In this document: positions 1 through 9,281 of the stretch, one piece after another | Layout: each line of letters opens with the position of its first letter | Position numbering within the stretch: position 1 is the first letter of the stretch | NCBI RefSeq assembly: GCF_016767715.1 | Contig: NZ_CP050145.1 | Span: 1,364,001-1,428,000, forward strand | Direction: 5' to 3' | From: Mycobacteroides chelonae | GTDB lineage: Bacteria; Actinomycetota; Actinomycetes; Mycobacteriales; Mycobacteriaceae | DNA length: 64,000 nt | Position numbers and translations under genes: made by a program | The notes under the pieces: generated by a model | The model's input: the letters and a program-made list of their open reading frames with translations, nothing else | Database searches by the model: none | What the model was told of the DNA's origin: nothing

Positions 1-119
1 CGGCCGGTGCCCGCATGTTCCGGGTGCACGAAGTCGGGCCCACACGCCGCACGCTGGAAATGGTGGGCTCCATCGTCGGAACCCGCCCACCGGCGCGAAC
101 AGTGAGGGGGTTGGCATGA
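1..119 (+). CDS. folP2: dihydropteroate synthase FolP2, C-terminal end (5' cut by window)
   Basis: The frame beginning at base 3 reads AGARMFRVHEVG, continues to ARTVRGLA and stops at 117-119. This tail looks like the end of mycobacterial FolP2-type dihydropteroate synthase homologues, and the next gene is gpgS, as in M. tuberculosis (Rv1207-Rv1208). Only about 38 residues are present, so neither the catalytic barrel nor activity can be judged; in mycobacteria FolP2 is regarded as a poor or inactive synthase. The stop overlaps the gpgS start codon (ATGA at 116-119), so the two genes are probably translationally coupled. Confidence 0.75.
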   Translation, partial: AGARMFRVHEVGPTRRTLEMVGSIVGTRPPARTVRGLA

Positions 120-1051
120 CCCATCAACTAGACGGAGTAGTTGGTATCGATCCGAGCTGGCTGGAAACGCACAGTTGGAACCGGCCCGATTGGACAGTCG
201 AGCAGCTCATCGCCGCGAAGAAGGGCCGCACCGTTTCGGTGGTCTTGCCCGCGCTCAATGAGCAGGAGACGGTCGCCGCGGTCGTCGACACCATCAGCCC
301 GCTGCTGGGCGGTCTGGTGGACGAGTTGATCGTGCTCGACTCGGGCTCCACTGATGACACCGCGATCAGGGCCGTGGCCGCGGGTGCGCGCGTGGTCAGC
401 CGTGAACAGGCGCTGCCTGAGGTGCCGCCCAACCCGGGCAAGGGTGAAGTGCTGTGGCGGTCGGTGGCCGCGACCACCGGCGACGTGATCGCCTTCGTCG
501 ACTCCGATCTGATCGACCCCGATCCGATGTTCGTGCCGCACCTGCTCGGCCCGCTGTTGTTGGGTCAGGGTGTGCATCTGGTCAAGGGCTTCTATCGGCG
601 TCCGCTCAAGGTCAGCGGGTCCGAGGATGCCAACGGTGGTGGGCGGGTGACCGAACTGGTGGCCCGACCCATGCTTGCCGCTCTCCGGCCCGAACTGAGC
701 TGTGTGGTGCAGCCGCTGGGCGGTGAGTACGCCGGCACCCGGGAGCTGCTGTCCTCGGTGCCCTTCGCACCCGGATACGGCGTCGAGATCGGCCTACTGA
801 TCGACACGTACGACCGACTCGGACTCAATGCCATCGCCCAGGTGAACCTGGGTGTGCGCAGCCATCGCAACCGGCCGCTGGTCGAACTCGGTGTGATGAG
901 CCGTCAGGTGATGGCCAGCATGCTGTCGCGGTGCGGGATTCCCGACTCAGGGGTGGGCATCACCCAGTTCTTCGCCGACGGTGACGGGTTCACCCCGCGC
1001 AGCTCCACGGTGTCGCTGGAGGACCGCCCGCCGATGAACACCCTGCGCTGA
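116..1051 (+). CDS. gpgS: glucosyl-3-phosphoglycerate synthase GpgS
   Basis: A 311-residue GT81-type glycosyltransferase that transfers glucose from a nucleotide sugar to 3-phosphoglycerate, the first step of methylglucose lipopolysaccharide synthesis in the cytoplasm. The fold starts with SVVLPALNEQETV (residues 41-53), followed by LDSGSTDDT and a metal-binding DSD at residues 129-131. The length matches the mycobacterial enzyme. The ATG overlaps the folP2 stop. The position next to folP2 and near glgM/glgC is the conserved mycobacterial arrangement and fits a role in alpha-glucan and polymethylated polysaccharide metabolism. Confidence 0.95.
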   Translation: MTHQLDGVVGIDPSWLETHSWNRPDWTVEQLIAAKKGRTVSVVLPALNEQETVAAVVDTISPLLGGLVDELIVLDSGSTDDTAIRAVAAGARVVSREQALPEVPPNPGKGEVLWRSVAATTGDVIAFVDSDLIDPDPMFVPHLLGPLLLGQGVHLVKGFYRRPLKVSGSEDANGGGRVTELVARPMLAALRPELSCVVQPLGGEYAGTRELLSSVPFAPGYGVEIGLLIDTYDRLGLNAIAQVNLGVRSHRNRPLVELGVMSRQVMASMLSRCGIPDSGVGITQFFADGDGFTPRSSTVSLEDRPPMNTLR

Positions 1052-1055
1052 GCCT

Positions 1056-1547
1056 TCAGGTCTTCGGGATCTCGCGCTCACCGTCGGTGGGCGACCAGAC
1101 GGTGACGATCATGTGGTCGTCGTCGAGTCGCACGGCCGAGGCTCCCTCGATGTCTGCGACGTAGAACGGCGAGAACCGGCGGCCGCGCAGGTCGAATCCG
1201 ATTGTGGCGTAGAGATACTCGGCGAACGAGGCGTGCAGGTCGAGATCCTGCTCGTCGTGCACGGTGCCCCAGACCTTGGCGTCACCCTGGCTGATGCGGG
1301 TATCGGTGGTGGCCGTGTGCAGCTCGAAGCGAGGGTCGCGGGCAAGATCAGCGAGCTTGGCGGTGGCGGGTATGCCGCCGACGATCAGCCTGCCCTCGAA
1401 GATGCGCGGTTCCATCGGGCTGATCCGTGGGGCGCCACTGCGGCGCAGCGTCGAGAGAAAACACAGATTGCGCGTCGCGTGGTGGCGGCGCGCGAACACG
1501 TCGGCGATGGATGGCGCCTGCTGGGTGAACTCTTGCCAGGAGGTCAT
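1056..1547 (-). CDS. pyridoxamine 5'-phosphate oxidase family protein
   Basis: A 163-residue protein with the layout of the FMN/F420-binding split-barrel (PNPOx-like) family: ATRNLCFLSTLRRSGAPRISPMEP near the start, a hydrophobic RLIVGG strand, KLADLARDPRF, and a C-terminal barrel strand region. The cofactor and substrate cannot be told from sequence. The reading frame stays open to base 2015, but the extension is low-complexity and runs over the next two genes, so I start at the ATG at 1547 (MTSWQEF). The start lies about 20-50 bp from the divergent DivIVA-like gene. M. tuberculosis has no gene here in my recollection, so this is an insertion relative to that species. Confidence 0.8.
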   Translation of the reverse strand: MTSWQEFTQQAPSIADVFARRHHATRNLCFLSTLRRSGAPRISPMEPRIFEGRLIVGGIPATAKLADLARDPRFELHTATTDTRISQGDAKVWGTVHDEQDLDLHASFAEYLYATIGFDLRGRRFSPFYVADIEGASAVRLDDDHMIVTVWSPTDGEREIPKT

Positions 1548-1596
1548 GGCCCCACGGTAGGTCGCGATGTCATACCTCGCTGGCAAGATCAGTGTT

Positions 1597-1911
1597 GTGA
1601 CGTTCGCACTGACGTATCTGCTGGTTCTCGTCGCGGTGGCCGCCGTGCTGTTCGTGCTGGGCTCGATACTGTTCGGCCGCGGGGAGGAGTTGCCGGCGCT
1701 CCCCAAGGGCACCACCGCGACAGTCCTGCCCGCCGATGATGTGGCCGGTGCCGATATAGACGCCGTCAAGTTCTCATTGGTCTTCCGCGGGTACAAGGCC
1801 AGTGAGGTTGATTGGGTGCTGGACCGGCTTGCCCGCCAGATCGACGAGCTGCGCGCCGAGCTCGACGAGGTGCAGGGCGCCCGGGCCGGCATCGAAGCCA
1901 ATGCCGAATAA
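1597..1911 (+). CDS. small membrane protein with DivIVA-like segment (Rv1209 type)
   Basis: A 104-residue protein with an N-terminal membrane helix (FALTYLLVLVAVAAVLFVLG), a GRGEELPALPKGTTATVLPA linker, then FRGYKASEVDWVLDRLARQIDEL, the short DivIVA-type motif that starts a coiled coil. This is the known layout of Rv1209-family proteins of the gpgS-tagA interval. The function is not established; such proteins may sit at the membrane near growth sites. I prefer the GTG at 1597 because it begins just before the membrane helix as in homologues; ATG 1567 would add ten residues. The end overlaps the tag start by 11 bp. Confidence 0.8.
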   Translation: MTFALTYLLVLVAVAAVLFVLGSILFGRGEELPALPKGTTATVLPADDVAGADIDAVKFSLVFRGYKASEVDWVLDRLARQIDELRAELDEVQGARAGIEANAE

Positions 1912-2491
1912 GGAGCCCTCCCGCTGCTCCTGGGCCGCCGACCCGCCCGGGTCGACGCTGTACGCCGACTATCACGACAACGAGTGGGGACGCCCGTTGT
2001 ACGGGCGCGACGCATTGTTCGAGCGGCTGTGCTTGGAGGCCTTCCAGAGCGGGCTGGCGTGGATCACCATCTTGCGCAAACGTGAGGGGTTCCGTCGTGC
2101 GTTCGACGGCTTCACACCGGAGAAGGTTGCCCGGTACGGCGACAAGGATGTGGCGCGGCTGATGGCCGATGCCGACATCGTGCGGAACCGCGCCAAGATC
2201 GAGTCGGCCATATCCAATGCCCGCGTCGTCCTCGATTTGGACACCGATCTTTCGGACCTGTTGTGGTCGTTTGCACCGAAACGCCGCGCCCGGCCGCAGC
2301 GTCTTTCCGACGTGCCCGCGGTCACCGATGAGAGCATTGCGATGGCCAAAGAACTCAAACGCCGGGGGTTCCGTTTTGTAGGTCCTACCACGGCATATGC
2401 CCTGATGCAGGCCACCGGGATGGTCGACGATCATGTGCGTTCCTGCTGGGTTCCGCGAGCCGAAACCGCCCCCTCCGGAAGGTCCAGTTGA
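1901..2491 (+). CDS. tag: DNA-3-methyladenine glycosylase I
   Basis: A 196-residue enzyme that removes 3-methyladenine from alkylated DNA (base excision repair). Family features visible: CSWAADPPGSTLYADYHDNEWGRPLYG at the start (Cys and His zinc ligands plus the conserved WG), LCLEAFQSGLAWITILRKR carrying the conserved Glu and pocket residues, and FRFVGPTTAYALMQATGMVDDH before the final Cys (zinc ligands). The length is normal. The ATG at 1901 lies inside the end of the preceding gene. The frame is open upstream to 1802, but that stretch encodes the overlapping gene. In M. tuberculosis the matching gene is tagA (Rv1210). Confidence 0.93.
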   Translation: MPNKEPSRCSWAADPPGSTLYADYHDNEWGRPLYGRDALFERLCLEAFQSGLAWITILRKREGFRRAFDGFTPEKVARYGDKDVARLMADADIVRNRAKIESAISNARVVLDLDTDLSDLLWSFAPKRRARPQRLSDVPAVTDESIAMAKELKRRGFRFVGPTTAYALMQATGMVDDHVRSCWVPRAETAPSGRSS

Positions 2492-2612
2492 GGGTCTGCT
2501 GTCCCCAGATGTCCGCGATAGGGAAGAATGGTTCAGTGAAACGGCAGCTCAGATAGGGAACAATGGTCGGAGATGCCGAACACCCTTGGCTGGAATTTGG
2601 AGGGAGCACACG

Positions 2613-2780
2613 ATGGCGGCCATGAAGCCCCGAACCGGCGACGGTCCTCTCGAGGCTACGAAAGAGGGGCGCGGGATCGTTATGCGCGTGCCACTGGAAG
2701 GTGGCGGTCGCCTGGTGGTCGAGCTGACCCCCGATGAGGCTGCCGCACTCGGCGACGAACTCAAGAACGTCACCAGCTAG
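2613..2780 (+). CDS. DUF3117 family small conserved protein
   Basis: A 55-residue protein starting MAAMKPRTGDGPLEATKEGRG and ending in LTPDEAAALGDELKNVTS. This is the very conserved actinobacterial DUF3117 family (Rv1211 position). The function is unknown. The ATG at 2613 has a GGAGGGAGC ribosome-binding site about 8 bases upstream; the open frame extends back to 2433 but overlaps tag and lacks family similarity. It faces the convergent glgM gene with 15 bp between them. Confidence 0.9.
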   Translation: MAAMKPRTGDGPLEATKEGRGIVMRVPLEGGGRLVVELTPDEAAALGDELKNVTS

Positions 2781-2795
2781 GCCCTGCCTCGGGCG

Positions 2796-4013
2796 TCAGC
2801 CGCAGACTTTTTGATAGATCTGCAGCGTCATCTCCGCGATATGCGCCCACGAGAACTCTTCGATACATCGCGCCCTACCGGCATTCCCATATTCGGTGGC
2901 GCGAGCCGGGTCCGCGACCAATGCGTTGACCGCGTCGGCGAGCCCTGCCTCGAACGCCGCGGCTTCGCTGCTCTCGTACGCCACCAGAGTTCCGGTGACA
3001 CCGTCGGCAACCACCTCGGGTATGCCACCGACACGCGATGCCACGACCGCTGTGCCACACGCCATCGCCTCGAGATTGACGATGCCCAGTGGCTCGTAGA
3101 TCGACGGGCATACAAACACCGTTGCCGCGGAAAGTATTTCCCGCAGCTTGGGGATGGGAAGGAATTCGCGTATCCAGTGCACTCCGGGCCGTGCCGCGGC
3201 TAGCTCGGTGACAGCACCGGTGATCTGCTCGGCGATCTCGGGAGTGTCCGGCTCACCGGCACACAAGATCAGCTGCACGTCGGGGGAGAAATGGTGTGCC
3301 GAGGACACCAGGTGCGCGAGACCTTTTTGCCGGGTGATGCGTCCGACGAACACGGCAATCGGGCGGCCCAGGTCCACGCCGAGCTCGGCAAGAACCGACC
3401 CCGGTTGGGTGATCGCCTCGGCTGGGTCAACCGGATACCAGGTGGTTGTGTCGATTCCGTTGCGCACCACATGGATCCGGTTCGGGTCCAAACCGGGGTA
3501 GGTCGCCATGATGTCTTCGCGCATCCCGCTGCTGACCGCGATGACGGCGTCAGCGGCGTGTATCGCGGTGTGTTCCACCCACGAGGACACCCGATACCCG
3601 CCGCCGAGCTGTTCGGCCTTCCACGGGCGACGTGGCTCCAGGGAATGCGCAGTCAAAACGTGTGGGATGCCATGCAGCAGCTTGGCCAGATGTCCGGCCA
3701 GGCCCGTGTACCAGGTGTGTGAATGCGCCACCGACGCACCAGCCGCCGCTGCGGCCATCACCAGATCGGCCGACAACGTCGTCAAGGCGGGGTTGGCGCC
3801 GTCCAGCGCGGGGTCTGGCCGGTGCACGAAGGCGCCGTCGCGGGGTGCGCCCATGCAGTGCACCTCGACATCGCACAGTGTGCGCAGCTGAGCCACCAGC
3901 TCGGTGACGTGGACACCGGCACCGCCGTAGACCTCGGGTGGGTACTCCCGCGTCATCATTGCCACCCGCGTCGGGGATGAGCCGCGCGCGTGAAGACCCT
4001 CCGTCATAGCCAC
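2796..4013 (-). CDS. glgM: GT4 alpha-maltose-1-phosphate synthase GlgM (annotated glycogen synthase GlgA)
   Basis: A 405-residue retaining glycosyltransferase with two Rossmann halves: TREYPPEVYGGAGVHVTEL at the N-terminus, AHSHTWYTGLAGHLAK and AVSSGMRED in the middle, and the donor-site CPSIYEPLGIVNLEAMACG near the C-terminus. The mycobacterial Rv1212c orthologue makes maltose-1-phosphate from ADP-glucose and glucose-1-phosphate for the GlgE alpha-glucan pathway. It is divergent from glgC, which makes the ADP-glucose, with 86 bp between the start codons. I keep the ATG at 4013; homologues begin only a few residues before the VAMMTREYPPEV segment, so the first 10-17 residues are uncertain. 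Confidence 0.93.
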   Translation of the reverse strand: MAMTEGLHARGSSPTRVAMMTREYPPEVYGGAGVHVTELVAQLRTLCDVEVHCMGAPRDGAFVHRPDPALDGANPALTTLSADLVMAAAAAGASVAHSHTWYTGLAGHLAKLLHGIPHVLTAHSLEPRRPWKAEQLGGGYRVSSWVEHTAIHAADAVIAVSSGMREDIMATYPGLDPNRIHVVRNGIDTTTWYPVDPAEAITQPGSVLAELGVDLGRPIAVFVGRITRQKGLAHLVSSAHHFSPDVQLILCAGEPDTPEIAEQITGAVTELAAARPGVHWIREFLPIPKLREILSAATVFVCPSIYEPLGIVNLEAMACGTAVVASRVGGIPEVVADGVTGTLVAYESSEAAAFEAGLADAVNALVADPARATEYGNAGRARCIEEFSWAHIAEMTLQIYQKVCG

Positions 4014-4099
4014 GACCGTAGTAGGTGGCCCCGACGACCGCAGGCCCGCCGGGGGTGTACCGCTGGCCGCTTCTGCCGAGTGCCGATAGGTTGATTGCT

Positions 4100-5314
4100 A
4101 TGAGGGCATCGCCACACGTTCTGGGGATCGTGCTTGCCGGCGGTGAGGGCAAGCGTCTCTACCCACTGACCGCCGACCGCGCGAAACCGGCGGTGCCCTT
4201 CGGCGGTGCCTATCGCCTCATCGATTTCGTGCTGAGCAACCTGGTCAACGCGCGGTTCTTGCGTATTTGTGTTCTGACCCAATACAAATCGCACTCACTG
4301 GACCGGCACATCTCGCAGAACTGGCGGCTCTCGGGCTTGGCGGGGGAGTACATCACCCCTGTCCCTGCTCAGCAGCGCCTCGGTCCGCGCTGGTACACCG
4401 GGAGCGCCGATGCCATCCACCAGTCGCTCAATCTGATCTTCGACGAGGATCCCGAGTACATCGTGGTGTTCGGCGCCGACCATGTGTACCGGATGGATCC
4501 CGAGCAGATGCTCGACTTCCACATCGACAGCGGTGCCGGAGTGACCGTGGCGGGTATCCGGGTGCCCCGCAGCGAGGCCAGCGCCTTCGGTTGTATCGAC
4601 GCCGACGACACCGGCCGTATCCGTGAGTTCATCGAGAAGCCCGCGGATCCTCCGGGCACACCGGATGATCCCGACGCGGCCTTCGTGTCGATGGGGAACT
4701 ACATCTTCACCACCAAGGAATTGATCGACGTCATTCGCGCCGACGCCGACGACGACCATTCCGACCACGACATGGGCGGCGACATAATTCCCCGGCTGGT
4801 GGCCGACGGGCGGGCCGCTGTCTATGACTTCAACACCAACCTGGTGCCCGGCGCCACCGAGCGCGATCACGCGTACTGGCGCGACGTCGGAACCCTCGAC
4901 GCGTTCTATGACGCGCACATGGATTTGGTTTCGGTGCACCCGGTGTTCAATCTGTACAACCGGCGCTGGCCCATCCGTGGCGAGTCCGAGAACCTGGCGC
5001 CTGCCAAGTTCGTCAACGGCGGCTCCGCGCAGGAATCGGTGGTGGGTGCCGGCAGCATCATTTCGGCGGGTTCCGTGCGTAACTCGGTGCTGTCCTCGAA
5101 TGTCGTCGTCGACGACGGTGCCGTGGTGGAGGGCAGCGTGCTGATGCCCGGTGTGCGAGTGGGCCGTGGGGCGGTCGTGCGGCACGCGATTCTGGACAAG
5201 AACGTGGTTGTCGGTGTCGGAGAACAGGTTGGTGTTGATATCGAGCGCGATCGCGAGCGTTTCAACGTCAGCGCGGGCGGCGTGGTCGCCGTCGGCAAGG
5301 GTGTGTGGATCTAG
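4100..5314 (+). CDS. glgC: glucose-1-phosphate adenylyltransferase GlgC
   Basis: A 404-residue ADP-glucose pyrophosphorylase, the length usual for actinobacterial GlgC. Nucleotide-binding [26 protein letters not shown] is at residues 10-37, GSADAIHQ and [10 protein letters not shown] follow, and the C-terminal third is a left-handed beta-helix (repeated hydrophobic hexapeptides ending [11 protein letters not shown]). It converts glucose-1-phosphate and ATP to ADP-glucose for GlgM. The frame is open back to 4025, but the ATG at 4100 gives the family start [15 protein letters not shown]. It is convergent with the ICMT-like gene (4 bp gap). Confidence 0.96.
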   Translation: MRASPHVLGIVLAGGEGKRLYPLTADRAKPAVPFGGAYRLIDFVLSNLVNARFLRICVLTQYKSHSLDRHISQNWRLSGLAGEYITPVPAQQRLGPRWYTGSADAIHQSLNLIFDEDPEYIVVFGADHVYRMDPEQMLDFHIDSGAGVTVAGIRVPRSEASAFGCIDADDTGRIREFIEKPADPPGTPDDPDAAFVSMGNYIFTTKELIDVIRADADDDHSDHDMGGDIIPRLVADGRAAVYDFNTNLVPGATERDHAYWRDVGTLDAFYDAHMDLVSVHPVFNLYNRRWPIRGESENLAPAKFVNGGSAQESVVGAGSIISAGSVRNSVLSSNVVVDDGAVVEGSVLMPGVRVGRGAVVRHAILDKNVVVGVGEQVGVDIERDRERFNVSAGGVVAVGKGVWI

Positions 5315-5318
5315 CCTC

Positions 5319-5993
5319 TCACCACACCAGTGGCACAAGACGGCTGCGGACCTTCTCGGTGTATTCGTCGTAGCCGGGCAGGTCGTGGCGCAGCATCTTC
5401 TCCTCGTCGATGATCCGCACCACCAGTGAGCCGAATGCGGGAATCGCCGCGAGCAGGCCCCAGAACGAACCCAGCGCCAACGGTATGCCCACCATCATCA
5501 CCAGTGATCCCGTGTACATCGGGTGGCGCACCAGCCCGTACAGACCAGTTGAGGTGACGGTCTGCCCGGACTCGACGGTGATACTCGCTCCCGCATAGTG
5601 GTTCTGGGCCACGACCAGTGTGGCGGCACCCAATCCGACGATGACCAGTGCCTCTCCGACGATGACCAGCCAGGTCGGTACATGAGACCAGCCGAACCTG
5701 TGATCGAAGGCGCTGACCACGACCAAGGCCAGGAAGGAACTCAACAGCACCGTGACCGCGAGCTTCTGTATCAAGCGTGTCTCCGCGATGGGGCCGCCGC
5801 GCATACGACGCCGCAGCACCTCGGGATTCGTCCTGGCCAAGTAGACCGAGGAAATCGTGGAACTGATCGCGAAGATCGCCAGAAACACCCAGGCCTGCCA
5901 GTAGTCGAACGTTCCCGCGGGCCAGAACAGTGCCGCGCCGAAGACAGCGAGGGCGATGATTCCCGAGATAAGAGCTTGTACACCAGTTTTCAT
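5319..5993 (-). CDS. isoprenylcysteine carboxyl methyltransferase (ICMT)-like membrane protein
   Basis: A 224-residue protein with about five membrane helices and the C-terminal signature of the ICMT/PEMT methyltransferase family: GLYGLVRHPMYTGSLVMMVGIPLALGS followed by the acidic EEKMLRHDLPGYDEYTEKVRSRLVP. RHPMY and the EE...YxxY tail form the SAM site in the family. The substrate in mycobacteria is unknown. It is the last gene of the minus-strand raaS-ABC operon, 12 bp after the permease stop, and corresponds to Rv1216c. It may modify a lipid or drug handled by the pump; that is conjecture. Confidence 0.85.
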   Translation of the reverse strand: MKTGVQALISGIIALAVFGAALFWPAGTFDYWQAWVFLAIFAISSTISSVYLARTNPEVLRRRMRGGPIAETRLIQKLAVTVLLSSFLALVVVSAFDHRFGWSHVPTWLVIVGEALVIVGLGAATLVVAQNHYAGASITVESGQTVTSTGLYGLVRHPMYTGSLVMMVGIPLALGSFWGLLAAIPAFGSLVVRIIDEEKMLRHDLPGYDEYTEKVRSRLVPLVW

Positions 5994-6005
5994 GATCTTC
6001 CTTTC

Positions 6006-7628
6006 TCAGAGGGCGTCACGACGGCGGTAGATCTCGCCCGCGGCTGCGATAAGCCCGGTGCCGATGACAATGAGGACCAACATGGTCAACCACGGATACT
6101 CGACCGGCGCGCTGACCCGCATCACCGGTGAGAACTTCACAATCCAGGACGGCAGCTGCAGGATGCCTGCGTACAGCATGCCCACGGAAAATGCCACCAC
6201 GAGCCAGCCGATCCAGCTGTGCCGCAGTGCAACTGATAGGGCAGCGATACCGGCGATCACCAGCAGGGCGGGGATCTGTGCCAATGCGGCGAGCGTGAGA
6301 CGCCACACCAAATCCGGATTGTGCAACGTGCTCGCCGCGCCCAGTCCACTGCCCAGACCGGCGATCAACATGAGAATCGCACTGCCCACCAGTGTCACCG
6401 CGACCGTGGACAGTAGCCAGTTCCAGCGCGATACGGCGCGCGCCAGTACGGCTTCGGCGATGCCGCTCTGTTCATCCTTGGCGAGCCTCATAATCGCCGA
6501 CACCACGTACGCGGTGACCGCGATGGCGAGCACCTGGTTGAAGGTGGCGAAGATGCTGTCCAGGCCGTGGGCCTGGAATGCCCGGGTCAACAGCGGGTTG
6601 GTGTCAATCGAATCCCGCAGGCTCTTGGCCATCGACCCGAAGGCCATACCGCTCAGGAAGATTCCGACTCCCCATCCGGTGAGCAGCCCGCGTTGCAGTT
6701 GCAGGTTGAGTCCGAAGACGGACCTGATCTCGGGGGCATTGGCGTCCTCGCCACGCGAGGGCAGCACCCCCGCGTCGTATTGGCGGTGTCCTTCGAGCGC
6801 GTGCGCGGCGAGCATCAGGGCCACGGTGGTGCCCACCAGCAGGAGGAGGGGCCACCAACGCAGATCGACGAATGGCCGCATCTGCTGGGCCCACGCCAGG
6901 GGCGAGAACCAACTCAGTGTGCTGCCCCTGTTGTCGATGATGTCGCCGAGTCCGCGGATCACGACGGCTGCTGCCAGGGATGCCATGGCGACACCGGTGG
7001 CGGCTCGGGAGGTGCGCCACAACTGGGAGGTGACCGCCGCGATACCGGCGAAAACCATGGAGGCTCCGGTGATTCCGAGACTGATTCCGAGACTGTCGGC
7101 GACATCGAATCCCGCGGCGGACAAAGCAATCGTCATGGCCAGGGCCAGAACGGCGTTCATCAGGCCTACCACGATGAGCGCCGCGTAGGTGCGTGCCTGG
7201 TGGCCGACGACCGCCGACATGACCAGCTCGGCACCGCCGGATTCCTCTTCGGCGCGGGTATGCCGGATGACCGTCAGGATGGACATGATGGCGGCGGCGG
7301 CGATCATGACGGTCATTAGTTCGTTGGCGACCATGACACCGATATCGGTTTCGTTGATGCCGAAATTTGGCCCGCCCATGATGATTCCGGCGGGGGTCTT
7401 CATCATCGTGACCCGGGCCATCCGGTCGGCGGACGTCGGATACATCGACGCGAACGCCAGCGGGGTATAGGTCATCAGCAGCGTCAGCCAGCCGACCCAC
7501 ATGCAGATCCGGAGCCTGTCGCGGCGTAGTGCCAACAGGATCAGGGTGCCTGTTCCGGTCAACGGATGTTTCGGGGTACCGTCCGAAATCGGCTGACGCA
7601 TGGGGAGCGTCGCGAAGTCGCTTCTCAT
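6006..7628 (-). CDS. ABC transporter permease of the RaaS-regulated efflux pump (Rv1217c type)
   Basis: A 540-residue integral membrane protein with about 12 hydrophobic segments arranged as two similar halves, as in tetronasin/polyketide-antibiotic exporter permeases. Segments such as [15 protein letters not shown] near the start and the soluble loop around residues 280-310 are visible. It should form the membrane channel with the ATPase encoded immediately upstream; the ATPase stop and this start overlap by 4 bp (ATGA), so the subunits are translationally coupled. The M. tuberculosis pair Rv1217c-Rv1218c exports several drugs. Confidence 0.88.
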   Translation of the reverse strand: MRSDFATLPMRQPISDGTPKHPLTGTGTLILLALRRDRLRICMWVGWLTLLMTYTPLAFASMYPTSADRMARVTMMKTPAGIIMGGPNFGINETDIGVMVANELMTVMIAAAAIMSILTVIRHTRAEEESGGAELVMSAVVGHQARTYAALIVVGLMNAVLALAMTIALSAAGFDVADSLGISLGITGASMVFAGIAAVTSQLWRTSRAATGVAMASLAAAVVIRGLGDIIDNRGSTLSWFSPLAWAQQMRPFVDLRWWPLLLLVGTTVALMLAAHALEGHRQYDAGVLPSRGEDANAPEIRSVFGLNLQLQRGLLTGWGVGIFLSGMAFGSMAKSLRDSIDTNPLLTRAFQAHGLDSIFATFNQVLAIAVTAYVVSAIMRLAKDEQSGIAEAVLARAVSRWNWLLSTVAVTLVGSAILMLIAGLGSGLGAASTLHNPDLVWRLTLAALAQIPALLVIAGIAALSVALRHSWIGWLVVAFSVGMLYAGILQLPSWIVKFSPVMRVSAPVEYPWLTMLVLIVIGTGLIAAAGEIYRRRDAL

Positions 7629-8530
7629 CGCGGTACGCCCTGATACTCGCGCATGAAGAGCTCTTCAAGTGATGCCGGCGCCACGGTGAGGTCGACGATC
7701 CCGAGGCTTGCCAGCTGTTCCATGATGCGGTCCAGGTCGCTGCGATCCACCGTGAAGGAGGCCCGGTTGCCGCCGATCGTGAGGTCGCGCAACTGTGGAA
7801 CCGATTTGAGACCAGAGGGATTCGCCAGTGTGCGTACCGTCACCGAGGTCCGCATGACATGGCGCAGCTCGGCCAGGGAGCCGGACAACACCGCGCGTCC
7901 GGCGCGGACAATGGTCACCCGGTGGCACAGCTTCTCCACCTCGGCCAGGATGTGGCTCGACAGCAACACCGCGCATCCGCGCGCGGCCACTTCGGCCACA
8001 CACTCCTGGAAGACCGTCTCCATCAGCGGATCCAGGCCGGATGTCGGCTCGTCGAGTATGAACAGTTCGGCGTCGGAGCAGAACGCCGCGATGAGCGCCA
8101 CCTTCTGACGGTTGCCCTTGGAATAGGTGCGTGCCTTCTTAGTGGGGTCGAGTTCGAAACGCTCGATGAGTTCGTTGCGCCTCGGTAGTGAAATATGTTC
8201 GGTGCCACGCATTCTGGTGAGGAAGTCAATCGCCTGCCCGCCGGTGAGGTTGGGCCACAGCGTGACGTCCCCGGGAACGTAGGCGATGAGCCGATGCAGA
8301 TCCACGGCGTTGACCCACGGGTCGCCGCCGAGGAGCTGCACGGTGCCGGAGTCGGCGCGCAGCAGGCCCAGAAGTACTCGAATGGTGGTGGACTTTCCCG
8401 CGCCGTTGGGGCCGAGGAAGCCCGCCACCTCGCCGTGGGCGACCGACAGATCGAGCCCGTCGAGTGCCTTGGTCTTACCGAATGACTTGGAGAGGCCGCG
8501 TATTTCGACCGCGAGGTTGGAATACATCAC
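7625..8530 (-). CDS. ABC transporter ATP-binding protein (Rv1218c type)
   Basis: A 301-residue ATPase of the DrrA/multidrug type. Walker [11 protein letters not shown] at about residues 39-48, a Q-loop region, the signature YSKGNRQKV (an S-K-G-N form of the usual LSGGQ), Walker [13 protein letters not shown] and the switch His in LLSSHIL are all present. The C-terminal 80 residues form the usual export-ABC extension. It is the first transporter gene after the TetR regulator, overlapping it by 4 bp, and it overlaps the permease by 4 bp. Role: energises drug or lipid export together with the permease. Confidence 0.93.
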   Translation of the reverse strand: MMYSNLAVEIRGLSKSFGKTKALDGLDLSVAHGEVAGFLGPNGAGKSTTIRVLLGLLRADSGTVQLLGGDPWVNAVDLHRLIAYVPGDVTLWPNLTGGQAIDFLTRMRGTEHISLPRRNELIERFELDPTKKARTYSKGNRQKVALIAAFCSDAELFILDEPTSGLDPLMETVFQECVAEVAARGCAVLLSSHILAEVEKLCHRVTIVRAGRAVLSGSLAELRHVMRTSVTVRTLANPSGLKSVPQLRDLTIGGNRASFTVDRSDLDRIMEQLASLGIVDLTVAPASLEELFMREYQGVPR

Positions 8531-9171
8531 TTCGAGTCTCCTCCGTTGCGAGAGTTTTCCTGTTGTGCCGCAAACGCATCGAGCATGGTGGAGTCGGTCA
8601 TGAGGCCTTCGGTGTAGACCTCGATGGCGGGGAAGATCAGCTCATCGGAGTAGCGGCGCAAGATCGTGCCCAGGTCGTCGTCGGGGTACATCTGTACGTA
8701 GATCGATAGCGCGCCTACGCCGTTCAAGGAGAGCCACAGCGCCCGGCCCTTGGGATCACGGCTCGGCTTGATCGTGCCCGCGCGGACTCCGTCGTCCAGA
8801 TATGCCTCGGCGTTCTCGATGGAGTGCTGAAGAAACGCGCGGCCGGGCTCGCCGCCCGATTGCACACTGAGCAGCAGGTACCTGACCATCGGCGCGAACG
8901 TCTCGATCTCGTCGATGGCGTCGAGCCAGACCTTGGGGTCGTTGGAGGTCAGCGTGCGCGATTTCTCCGAGCGGATGTACTCCAGCAGGTATTCATCCAC
9001 CGCCTGGCGGAGCCCGTCCTTGGATCCGTAGTGATGGATAACCAGTGCGGGGCTCACTCCCGCGGCTTCGGCGATCGCTCGCACGCTGGTGTTCAGTCCC
9101 TGTTCGCCCCACAACTTGATGGCGGCATCCCGGATGCGGGCGGCTGCGGTGAGATCATCGACTGAACGCAT
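8527..9171 (-). CDS. raaS: TetR-family regulator, RaaS-like
   Basis: A 214-residue TetR repressor. The N-terminal helix-turn-helix reads [39 protein letters not shown]. The C-terminal ligand domain matches the Rv1219c (RaaS) position and the gene heads the ABC/ICMT operon. In M. tuberculosis RaaS represses this pump. I start at the ATG at 9171 ([21 protein letters not shown]); a GTG at 9189 would add MFNVLN, but the DNA between 9172 and 9197 looks like promoter/operator. With this start there is no ribosome-binding site and the predicted transcript start is the ATG itself, so it is probably leaderless. Confidence 0.88.
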   Translation of the reverse strand: MRSVDDLTAAARIRDAAIKLWGEQGLNTSVRAIAEAAGVSPALVIHHYGSKDGLRQAVDEYLLEYIRSEKSRTLTSNDPKVWLDAIDEIETFAPMVRYLLLSVQSGGEPGRAFLQHSIENAEAYLDDGVRAGTIKPSRDPKGRALWLSLNGVGALSIYVQMYPDDDLGTILRRYSDELIFPAIEVYTEGLMTDSTMLDAFAAQQENSRNGGDSK

Positions 9172-9197
9172 GTTTAGTACGTTAAACACACGTTCAG
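9162..9197. promoter_or_regulatory. 36-bp palindromic operator over the raaS start and promoter
   Basis: The outer 7-bp arms CTGAACG (9162-9168) and CGTTCAG (9191-9197) are perfect reverse complements, and inner arms TGTTTA (9171-9176) and TAAACA (9183-9188) are also perfect, sharing one centre of symmetry. On the minus strand the inner region holds a TAnnnT -10 (TAACGT, 9184-9179), and a -35 TTGACG lies at 9208-9203. It sits directly before, and partly in, a TetR gene, which is the normal place for an autoregulatory operator. Confidence 0.75.
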
Positions 9198-9208
9198 TCT
9201 GGCGTCAA
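9171..9208 (-). promoter_or_regulatory. predicted leaderless promoter of the raaS operon
   Basis: Read on the minus strand: -35 TTGACG (9208-9203), 18-bp spacer, -10 TAACGT (9184-9179, fitting TAnnnT), 7 bases, then the ATG at 9171. A mycobacterial housekeeping promoter with this spacing would start transcription at the A of ATG. The spacing and lack of a ribosome-binding site are seen in the sequence; the start site is inferred. Confidence 0.6.
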
Positions 9209-9281
9209 GGATTTAGCCCGCGTCAGATGAAGGTTTTGACGAGAACGGTGCGAAGGCGCCGCCGAAACGACGGTTTACGCG

